DNA of 64,000 nucleotides, taken from Pseudomonadota bacterium (GTDB taxonomy: Bacteria; Desulfobacterota; Desulfobulbia; Desulfobulbales; Desulfurivibrionaceae). A model generated the notes under the pieces. The model ran no database searches, was not told where the DNA came from, and saw only the letters and a list, made by a program, of their open reading frames with translations. The stretch is taken from contig JAHJRQ010000015.1 in NCBI GenBank assembly GCA_018830485.1, positions 248,001 to 312,000 of the forward strand. Reading direction: 5' to 3'. Of the stretch, positions 55,373 to 62,919 are shown in pieces. The position numbers were made by a program, and so were the translations under genes. The first letter of the stretch is position 1. Each line of letters begins with the position of its first letter.

Positions 55373-55537
55373 GTTTCAAGTCTCCCTTCGAGTAGTATGA
55401 AGAATCGTAACAACCTGTTGGTTTCTCGCCAAGACGCAGGGACCGGAAAGGAAAAACCATGATCAGAAAGTTTCGCTGCGCGCTTTGCGTCTCCGCGAGA
55501 GTTGCTGAGTTGTTGCGGGTCCGGCCAGGGTGAAAAA

Positions 55538-56830
55538 TTATTGTCGGTTCTTTTTACTCTGTCCTGCATCCATTATCAAGACCAAGCTATTCAGCCCAAG
55601 CAGGTGACGGCGCAAAAGATCAAGCGCCGTCTGGCTGGCCTGGGCCTGTACCTGGCCGCGCTCCCCGAAAAAACGAAAGAGGAAGGTCTGGGTTTTTTCC
55701 GGGCCGGCCAGGCCGAAATAGACCGTGCCCACCGGCTTGTCTTCGCTGCCGCCTCCCGGTCCGGCAATACCCGTTACGGAAAGGGCATGGTCAGAGGCGG
55801 TTACCCGCCGCATCCCCTCGGCCATGGCCCGGGCACAGTCGGCGCTGACCGCGCCGGACCGCAGGAGAATCTCCCGGTTGACCCCGAGCAGCCGCTCCTT
55901 CAGGGCATCGCTGTATGCCACCACCCCGCCGAGGAAATACCCGGAACTCCCGGCTATTTTGGTCAGGGTATGGCCGATGAGGCCACCTGTGCAGGATTCC
56001 GCCACGGCCAGTGTCTGACCGCGGTCTCCCAGCAACCTCCCCACCACGGACTCCAGGGTGTCAGCCCCGGAACCGTAGAAGCAATCACCAAGAGACTCCG
56101 ACATCTTCCCATCGTATTTTTGCATCGCCGTCTCGGCCTCCCGGCCTGTCGCGCCGGTGACGGTGAGGCTGACATGCACCTCGGGAAACACGGGATAATA
56201 GCCGATCCGCACCCGCGGGTCGCGGCCTTCCAGATGGGCAAGCCGCCGGTTGATCTCGGATTCGGCCAAGCCCACCACCTTGTACACCTTCTGGCGCACC
56301 TGCCGGACCTCCTCGCCTTCCCAGACAGCAAGCCGGGTGATCACCGTTTCCAGAAGCAGATCCTCCATCTCCTGCGGCACCCCCGGCAGAAAAAAGATGG
56401 GTTTGCCGTCCTGGACCAGAAAATATCCGGCCGTCTGTGCTTCCGTATGCAGGGCGTGGGCGCCCGCCGGCAACCAGGCGAGTTTTTCCAGGGAAACCCG
56501 CTGACCGGCGGGCAGATCCTTGCCGTGGGCCTGGATCTTTTTCAGTATTTCCGGATACAAGGTGGCGGGCCGGGCAAGGGCCGAGGAGACCGCGGCATTG
56601 GTCAGATCATCGGTGGTCGGGCCCAACCCCCCGGTGACAATAACAAAATCCGCCCGCTGCAAAGCCCGTTGCAGGGTGCGGCCGATGAGTTCCGGTTCAT
56701 CCCCGATGGTGGTCATGGCCAGAATCTCATGGCCTGCGGCAAAAAGATGGCTTGCCGCAAAATAGCTGGTGGTGTTCAGCACACGCCCGGAGGTGAGCTC
56801 ATCGCCGATGGCAATTATTTCCCCAAACAT
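55538..56830 (-). CDS. cinA: CinA-like protein, nicotinamide-nucleotide amidase
   Basis: 430 aa from ATG 56830, with GAGG close upstream; a longer frame starting at 56869 lacks a ribosome site. The N-terminal MoCF-like domain (MFGEIIAIGDELTSGRVLNT, TGGLGPTTDDLTNAAV) is a pyrophosphatase-type domain. The C-terminal domain (about 270-420) has AVAESCTGGLIGHTLT with the nucleophilic Ser and GVVAYSDALKERLLGV, the NMN deamidase. Just upstream of recA, as in several bacteria. Its first 5 codons overlap the end of a truncated DUF1016 gene. Confidence 0.93.
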   Translation of the reverse strand: MFGEIIAIGDELTSGRVLNTTSYFAASHLFAAGHEILAMTTIGDEPELIGRTLQRALQRADFVIVTGGLGPTTDDLTNAAVSSALARPATLYPEILKKIQAHGKDLPAGQRVSLEKLAWLPAGAHALHTEAQTAGYFLVQDGKPIFFLPGVPQEMEDLLLETVITRLAVWEGEEVRQVRQKVYKVVGLAESEINRRLAHLEGRDPRVRIGYYPVFPEVHVSLTVTGATGREAETAMQKYDGKMSESLGDCFYGSGADTLESVVGRLLGDRGQTLAVAESCTGGLIGHTLTKIAGSSGYFLGGVVAYSDALKERLLGVNREILLRSGAVSADCARAMAEGMRRVTASDHALSVTGIAGPGGGSEDKPVGTVYFGLAGPEKTQTFLFRFFGERGQVQAQASQTALDLLRRHLLGLNSLVLIMDAGQSKKNRQ

Positions 56831-57471
56831 CCCCGCCTCATAAGAAAAGATTTTTGCCCAATATAACACGGAATGAACGCTTCATGATAGTGGTCGTTCA
56901 GTTCCAGGAAATCGAGCACATAGGGATCTTTCAGGACCATGGCCGGGGTCAGGTCGCCCTTGACGACCAGGGCTTGCAGTTCAAGGCGGATGGTCTCTTC
57001 CGGCTTTCTCGACAGGGCGGTGCGCTCGAACAGCATGGCGTCGATGCGTTCGCTCAAGACCCGGGTGGACCAACCTTCGAGCTGTGCCATCTGGGTATAG
57101 AACTCACGTTTGAGGGGATCGTCGATCCCGATCAGGGTGCGAAAATGAGTCCAGCTCAATTTTGCACTCAGTGCGTGCAAAATGTTTAGATCGCTGAAAG
57201 ACTCGGAGAAAAGCACCATGTTCGCCAAGTTCCGCTGCGTCCAACCTTTGCCATACAAGGCGGTGAGCTGTCTGGCCAGGTGAGGGATGATCTCTTTGCC
57301 GTACTCGGCGCGTTCACCTTTGAGAACCTCGGCATGTATGCGCTGTCCCACCTGCCAGTAGAGCAGGGTCAATTCGGCATTGACCGCCACCGCCGCCCGC
57401 TGCCGGGCGGAGTCGATGAGAGTTTTGATCTCATGGAACAAGGGGAGAGGTTTCGGAGGCTTGGCAATCAT
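56815..57471 (-). pseudogene. Truncated DUF1016 (YhcG-type) PDDEXK nuclease gene
   Basis: 218 aa, versus roughly 330-370 for the family. Conserved N-terminal DUF1016_N segment ALTLLYWQVGQRIHAEVLKGERAEYGKEIIPHLARQLTALYGKGWTQRNLANMVLFSESF-type sequence and LSWTHFRTLIGIDDPLKREFYTQMA are intact. The start of the C-terminal domain (YVLDFLELNDHYHE) is present but then changes to an unrelated tail that ends inside cinA. The PD-(D/E)XK nuclease is therefore lost. It is coupled to the upstream 51-aa gene (ATGA overlap). Confidence 0.85.
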
Positions 57472-57623
57472 GCGCTGGCCTCCCTGGGGATTTCGGCTTG
57501 GGCGGGTTGCCAGTTGCGGACGTCTATCTTGCCGGTGACGGCGGCGGAGATGAGAACGGGCTGGAAGCTCTTGTCCTGATACTGTTGTTTGTAGCTGCCG
57601 GAGACAAATTCTTCGAATTTCAT
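57468..57623 (-). pseudogene. Chimeric remnant: Fic-type N-terminus fused to an HsdS-type C-terminus
   Basis: 51 aa. MKFEEFVSGSYKQQYQ resembles the usual start of a Fic-family protein, while PVLISAAVTGKIDVRNWQP is the usual end of type I specificity subunits (HsdS). The junction is near residues 20-25. It looks like a recombination scar. Start at 57623, with AGATACGAT upstream; coupled to the DUF1016 remnant. Confidence 0.65.
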
Positions 57624-57638
57624 CGTATCTCCCCTTAC

Positions 57639-57915
57639 GCCACCGCGACCTGGCCGTTCATCAGTATAGGCAGGAGCCAGTCGCGGAGATGGTGAGGTGT
57701 TGGTTTTCCTGCTCAAGAACATCCTGGCGCTTGAAGATGGAATCGACCTTGTTTGTGAATCGTTCCACAACTTCAGACGCAGGCAGGCAGACTTTTACGG
57801 TCTTCAGCACCGTTCCGGAAACCTCCTTGAAGGTAGAGCCGAAAGCATACTGTAGTGATAGCCTTCAAAGATTTTTTACGGTGTAGTAAATGCGAAAATA
57901 TTGGGCTCCGCCCCC
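57639..57915 (-). pseudogene. HsdS 3' fragment, copy 1 (frameshifted)
   Basis: Nearly identical over about 250 bp to copy 2 at 59979-60271. It encodes the end of a type I specificity subunit, with the KRQDVLEQENQHL-type coiled coil and LRDWLLPxL. Relative to copy 2 it has an extra base near 57853, which breaks the frame. No upstream HsdS domain is present. Confidence 0.78.
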
Positions 57916-58065
57916 ATTTGTCCATCTTGCCGTCGGTTGGCGGATGATGTTTGATTTTAGTAATACAAATATCAAACAACCGCACTCCGAACAACACACT
58001 GTAACAGATTATAAGCATTAGATATTTTCCAAATAACCCAGACGAAACTCTTCAGGCGGCTTTGA

Positions 58066-59771
58066 TTAATCCTTTGACTCTCTTTGATAATTTTCATTTC
58101 CGATCATAGTTGATTGCCATAGAGGTTTACTCCTGGAACCACTGTTGCAAATCACCTGCTCACGTGATAATTCCGACAACAGGTTGTGGATTTTGACATT
58201 TTTCTGCTTCTCACTCATCACATCCGGTAACTTTCCGGAAAGAAGCTGGTCTATTTTTTTGCGGCTCACCGGACCATGTTCTTTAACGAGTGCGACAATT
58301 AAATCCAGATAATATCTTTTGTTGAATCCTCGTTCGAGGATATGGCGTGCCTCTTGCCCCGTCAAACGCGCCACCGGACTTGCTATGAAAAGGTTAGGAT
58401 AACGTCCTTCAACAACTCCCGCATTTTTCAATCGCCGATGGTCTTCATGGGTTACAGGCACTCGCTTCTGGATTTTATCCAGCAGAATCACCTGCCAAAG
58501 ATCCAAGTCAGATCTCTTCATCAGTAAGTTGCTATATTTCTCGTCGAGAATTTCACCGCGCACGATTACGGCGACTCGGTCCGGTTTGGATAGGTCATAG
58601 TCAGGAAGAGGAAAGAATCGTCTCATCTGGGTTTGAAACATTCGCTTGATTCCGCCACCCTGGGTGTCGATCATGTTGAGGTTTACCATGGCTTCCGCAA
58701 GAAACGGGTTACGGTAAACCTCCAGCGGCGCATCTTGTCGGATCACGGTCTCAACATCCCCCGGGATAAAACTCCCCATATTCGATAACAAAATCGAGCT
58801 CGGTGTCTCCACGACATTGATCCGCCCTCGTATAAACCGTAGTCTTGGTGGGCTATACAGTTATGCAGGCTTTCCCGGATAACCCATGGGTCATACTGTG
58901 AAGTTTCCTGAGGGAAAAGGGTGCCGCTGGGGAGGGTCCGAAGGGTCAGGTTGCGAATCCTCAGCAGTATACGATCAACTTGTAGAAGAAATGGCGGCCC
59001 GAAATGATCATAATCCAGCTCATGGTTTTGAGCATCTTTTAAGATCCAGGAAATTTTTACCACCGCCGGACTTAACAGGCTGGACGCTTCAGGCTTACCC
59101 AGCAAGACAATTGCCGTGTTGGTTATCGCGCCATGGATAGTGAGTTTCGCTTTATTCAGAAAAGTCTTGTCATCCCAAGCAGCCTGGTCATCCTGATTTT
59201 GAGGGTGTTTTATCCTGAATTGTTCCCGGGGCTTGGCAATCGCCTCCGGTTCAAGATCATCCAAAGAGGCACGTTCGCAGACCTCGGCAGACCAATCAGT
59301 CCGGCGGCTCCAGATGGCGCGCTCTTTGTCGGGATGTTTCGCAAGCTTAGTCCGGCTCGACCCAACCCGTATATATGCCGTACCATAGAAGCAGACCGGG
59401 CGGTCCCATGCCGCACCGATCTCAAAAAGGACAACTCGACCGGACGGGTGATCAAAAATATGGGTTTCAAAGCCGACATTTGGTTGCAGGCCGACACTCA
59501 GCCAGAGGAGGAGATCCTGACTGCCTTTAGCTTTCACGGCATAAGGGTCAAAGTTGGTACCGACTACGTCATGGGTGGCATCGGCAATGCCAAAAACGAG
59601 ATACCCTCGACTCTTTCCGGCGAGGCAGGCGCCATTGGAAAGTGCGGAAAAATATTCCCCAATTACCTGGGGTTCATGCCAATTTTCCTTGAATTCAAGC
59701 CATTCAGTCTCATTAGGTTCCCGACGCAGACGATCAACCAAGGATATCAACTCTGATCTATTCAGGGCCAT
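58066..59771 (-). pseudogene. AlbA/Schlafen-type ATP-binding protein, frameshifted near 58824
   Basis: Two adjacent frames make one gene. The upstream part (58743-59771) starts MALNRSELISLVDRLRREPNETEWLEFKENW, an AlbA_2 domain, and continues to ESLHNCIAHQDYGLYEG. The downstream part (58066-58812) continues with ETPSSILLSNMGSFIPGD and TQGGGIKRMFQTQMRRFF, the ATPase-like region, then a winged-helix-like C-terminus. The join reads in register if one base is restored near 58824-58827, so a 1-base deletion in a G run is likely. Such proteins often accompany type I restriction genes. If this is a sequencing error the product would be about 565 aa. Confidence 0.82.
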
Positions 59772-59976
59772 TCGCCCCTCCTACGGCTGAGATAATAAGG
59801 ATCATCATGCAAAGCCCAGATGATTGGTGCTCGCTCCTGATTTACCGCGAAATGTTCGCCCACCTGATGCAAAGTCAACACAGGCATCGGCCACGGAAGA
59901 GAATTCAACCCTTTTCAGGCGCTTCAAAATGGCATTCTTCATAGAAACTCCGGATCAATTTCACTTGTACTGTGGT

Positions 59977-60210
59977 TCACGCCACCGTGACCTGGCCGTT
60001 CTTCAGCATGGGCAAGAGCCAGTCGCGGAGTTGGGTGAGGTGTTGGTTTTCCTGCTCCAGCACATTCAGGCGCTTGAAGATGGAATCGACCGTGTTTGTA
60101 AATCGTTCCACAACGTCAGACGCAGGCAGGCAGACTTTTACGGTCTTCAGCACCGTTCCGGAAACCTCCTTGAAGGTCGAGCCGGAAGCATACTGAGTGA
60201 TAGCCTTCAA
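59977..60210 (-). pseudogene. hsdS: HsdS 3' fragment, copy 2
   Basis: 77 codons are open: ITQYASGSTFKEVSGTVLKT (end of TRD2), then VERFTNTVDSIFKRLNVLEQENQHLTQLRDWLLPMLKNGQVTVA (coiled coil and tail of HsdS). The N-terminal TRD1, spacer and most of TRD2 are missing. It cannot work alone, and no hsdM or hsdR is present in the window. Confidence 0.8.
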
Positions 60211-60271
60211 AGATTTTTTACGGTGTAGTATAATGAAGGACGAGGAGCGAAAATATTGGGCTCCGTCCCCA
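59979..60271. repeat. Direct repeat copy 2 of the 57639-57915 segment
   Basis: Both copies run from the HsdS stop to a shared ATTGGGCTCCG motif and are over 90% alike by eye, with about 15-20 extra bases in copy 2 near 60230-60250. They lie in the same orientation, 2.3 kb apart. Confidence 0.85.
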
Positions 60272-60311
60272 TTTTTTTAATTTTTTCCTACATTTTTTCC
60301 TAATTTTTTTC

Positions 60312-61286
60312 CTAAAGCTGCCATTCCTGTCGATGTAATGCCAGATACTCTTGAGCCGGCCATAAATCATGGTCCAGAGGGAGAATTGCTCCACGATCGG
60401 CGAGGGTCACAAGAAATCCAGGAACATTTGCATTGGCTGAAATCTTACGGGAAACAATCACGTTGTAGCTATTAGAAATTCCCAGCAACCCTTTATCAAA
60501 ATTCCAGTGACAGAGCTTGCAAAGAGCCATGCCGTTTCGTGCGTCGTCATTCTGGCTGGTACTCCATGGGACAATATGCGCGGCATCTACAACAGTATGT
60601 CCTTCTGGGGTAATAATTCGCACACCACACAGGGCACAGCGATGATCATAAGTGCGGACAATAAGCCGCCGAAACCCCTGATCGCGCGCAGATGCCCGAT
60701 ATTGCCCGAAAACCTCCTCGACCTTCGGTTGATGTGCTTTGTTGAAAAGTTTCTGGCTATATATGTATGCCTCCCCATTGATAGCGGCCTGGTCCGCGAG
60801 ATCCAACCTTGCCTGTTCAGAGAAACAAGAACGCAAGAGTATTTCTCGTAGAGCATTACGGTTTTCCGGTTGGATCATTAAATAATAAAGAGCTTCGTCA
60901 AGACGAGCTCCAGAGGATATCCGCCGTAACTGGTTGACACTGCTGACATTGTTGATAACAGCCTGGGTTATTTCTTTGCCTGGTACAGGGATAAGTTTCC
61001 AGAATGGCTCATTGTGCAGACGGGAAAAAGGGAAAGCGATACTGCTGGTCTGTGCCAAAGGAACTATACGCCGCCAATAGCCAGTAAAAAGATCGTTTAA
61101 TTCTACAAGATCACCGGTAACATCAAAAACAGGGGATGTGATTACTCCGCGTGCGACAAGGTCCAGCACAGCCAAGAGGAGGATGGGCTTGTGCGGGGCA
61201 CGGTTTTGGGTGGCCGCCGACCAGACTGGCCCTGGAGCTCTCCTTAATGCGCTAAAATATTCAATGTATGTATCAAGTGTGCTCAT
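60312..61286 (-). CDS. HNH endonuclease with an N-terminal domain like phosphorothioate-binding restriction enzymes
   Basis: 324 aa. N-terminal NRAPHKPILLLAVLDLVARG (about 28-47) resembles the APHKPLLLL motif of sulfur-binding restriction domains (ScoMcrA-like). The C-terminal HNH nuclease (about 205-285) shows CALCGVRI, HTVVDAAHIVPWS, NGMALCKLCHWNFDKGLL, with the catalytic His and zinc cysteines. A type IV (modification-dependent) restriction role is inferred. It overlaps the upstream HIT gene by 4 bp (ATGA), a pair worth noting. The start at 61286 is set by the overlap. Confidence 0.82.
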   Translation of the reverse strand: MSTLDTYIEYFSALRRAPGPVWSAATQNRAPHKPILLLAVLDLVARGVITSPVFDVTGDLVELNDLFTGYWRRIVPLAQTSSIAFPFSRLHNEPFWKLIPVPGKEITQAVINNVSSVNQLRRISSGARLDEALYYLMIQPENRNALREILLRSCFSEQARLDLADQAAINGEAYIYSQKLFNKAHQPKVEEVFGQYRASARDQGFRRLIVRTYDHRCALCGVRIITPEGHTVVDAAHIVPWSTSQNDDARNGMALCKLCHWNFDKGLLGISNSYNVIVSRKISANANVPGFLVTLADRGAILPLDHDLWPAQEYLALHRQEWQL

Positions 61287-61690
61287 CGACTCCAGTATAC
61301 CGCCTTCTGGGGGAAGATCCAGCGGACTCCTCCACGTGGGTCGGGCATGTCGCCCGAGAAACGCGGGATAAGATGGATGTGCAAGTGCAAAACAGTCTGA
61401 CCGGCCGCCTCGCCGTCGTTGATTCCGACATTGAATCCATCGGCCTTTTTTTCTTGAACGAGCTTTTCGCGCATTATTGTTAGAAGCGCAAACAGATCAC
61501 GCCGTTCTTCTTTCGAGACATCAAAAAAGGACGCCACATGCCTTCTTGGGACAATTAACACATGCCCTGGAGAAATCGGAAACCCGTCAAAAAATGCAAC
61601 GGCATGGTCGTTCGCCGCTACTATCCGATCTTGTACAAGGTTGCAGAACGGACATCCATCTTGACTTTCTTGCGATTTTTCCTGATCCAT
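61283..61690 (-). CDS. HIT-family protein paired with the HNH nuclease
   Basis: 135 aa. CPFCNLVQDRIVAAND (zinc CxxC near 13), DGFPISPGHVLIVPRRH, and the triad LHLHIHLIPRF (about 100). Family: HINT/HIT nucleotide hydrolases. The ribosome site is weak. The gene order HIT-HNH with translational overlap suggests they act together, perhaps as a nucleotide-processing partner in defence, but this is inference. Confidence 0.9.
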   Translation of the reverse strand: MDQEKSQESQDGCPFCNLVQDRIVAANDHAVAFFDGFPISPGHVLIVPRRHVASFFDVSKEERRDLFALLTIMREKLVQEKKADGFNVGINDGEAAGQTVLHLHIHLIPRFSGDMPDPRGGVRWIFPQKAVYWSR

Positions 61691-61772
61691 CAGCTACTTC
61701 CACATTTTTCTTCGAAGGCGAAATTAGGAAATTAGGGACACTCCCCACTTTTATACGACATGCCCACATATT

Positions 61773-62672
61773 TTATGTGGTTATTGCAATCACATTTTTA
61801 CACTTTGGGTACTGCGAGCACCCCCAAAACTCTTTCCCGGCATTCGTCCCCTGCCTGGCGGTTCTTTTCACCATAGCATTATTACATTTCGGGCAAAACG
61901 GTGATGCGCTCGTCTCTTTGTTTTGCCGGGGGGTGTCTTTAATTCCCGGCGGAGAAACATTTTTCTTTTCCAGCGGATGAGCGGCGAGGACAGCATTGAT
62001 TATCTTCACCAACTTACCGCCGTCGATGAGTGTAATATCCTTATCTTCAGCAAAGCTCACTGCGTCATCGGTAAAGACGCCGGAGGTAACGACAAATCCC
62101 CCTTTTGCATCATTGGCCACCATTACCCCAAAGAATTCCCGGACCACCTTCACCCCTACCTTAAAAGCCTTCCATTGCTTGCATTGCACCAGATACTTCT
62201 GGCCGTTCAAACTCATCTCAAGATCAATGCCGCCGTCAGCACCGCCACCACCTGTTTCTTTTACCGTGTAGCCCTTGCGCCGGAAGGACTCTCCGACAAG
62301 CATTTCGAATTCCTGCCAGGTTAACCGTTCAACTGCCTGCAAGGCGGAATTTTTCGTTTCCGTTGGTGAATGGGTGGCTATGGATTCGTAGAGTTGTTTG
62401 TTTTTTCGCTGCTTAAAAAAAGACAGCACTGCGCCGAACAGGAATGCAAGAGGCAGAAGCATTTGGGCAAAAACGGCGACCGTCACAACTAATTGGGTGA
62501 AAACAACATTGCCCATGTTACCAACAGTGGCTGGCTGGTCAACTGTAATCCCCGTGACAGCATGCAAAACTATATAAGATCCCACAGCCAGAAGCAGACA
62601 AGTTTTCCATGAGAATTTTGATGCAATTTCAACAAGATCCTCAAAACCACTTTGTCTTTTTCGCCTAGCCAT
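61773..62672 (-). CDS. Membrane-anchored Mrr-type restriction endonuclease with a zinc ribbon
   Basis: 299 aa. Two hydrophobic segments at about 22-42 (WKTCLLLAVGSYIVLHAVTG) and 62-84 (FTQLVVTVAVFAQMLLPLAF). The PD-(D/E)XK nuclease (about 115-225) has ERLTWQEFEMLVGESFRRKG, GGGADGGIDLEM (Asp), QCKQWK (Q-x-K) and a conserved GFVVTSGVFTDDA. The C-terminal topoisomerase-type zinc ribbon has CPKC and CSQYPKC near 265-290. ATG 62672 is preferred to a GTG two codons upstream, with GGGGGTGGG before it. Such proteins are linked to defence or to membrane-associated DNA processing. Confidence 0.85.
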   Translation of the reverse strand: MARRKRQSGFEDLVEIASKFSWKTCLLLAVGSYIVLHAVTGITVDQPATVGNMGNVVFTQLVVTVAVFAQMLLPLAFLFGAVLSFFKQRKNKQLYESIATHSPTETKNSALQAVERLTWQEFEMLVGESFRRKGYTVKETGGGGADGGIDLEMSLNGQKYLVQCKQWKAFKVGVKVVREFFGVMVANDAKGGFVVTSGVFTDDAVSFAEDKDITLIDGGKLVKIINAVLAAHPLEKKNVSPPGIKDTPRQNKETSASPFCPKCNNAMVKRTARQGTNAGKEFWGCSQYPKCKNVIAITT

Positions 62673-62817
62673 ACCCACCCCCAGCTTATTTTTTATCTAC
62701 ATCCCATAGCGCCGGAATATCCTCGCTGGTTTTACCCTCTATACCAATACAGAAAGAATACGGATCGCCTATCCCATTCAGGGGTTGGGGCGAAACGCCA
62801 AACCCAACTACCACTAT

Positions 62818-62905
62818 GGAAATCAGGGACATCCCCCATAGTTTTGTTTTTTGAATTTGCTCAAATAAAAACCGCCGGGAAATCAGGGGCGCTCCCCAGT
62901 AGTTT
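62818..62905. repeat. REP-like short sequences of the GGGACxxTCCCC type
   Basis: Two related short segments (AATCAGGGACATCCCCCATAG near 62820 and AATCAGGGGCGCTCCCCAGTAG near 62880) flank the Mrr and Fic genes. Related forms occur at 61729-61755 (TTAGGGACACTCCCCACTTT), 57900 and 60258 (GGGCTCCG...CCC) and 17470. Confidence 0.55.
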
Positions 62906-62919
62906 CCTGATAATTTCGT

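Noticed and set aside
57940-57980. An 8-bp inverted repeat TGTTTGAT/ATCAAACA as a terminator
   Set aside because: The stem is short and AT-rich, with no T tract after it.
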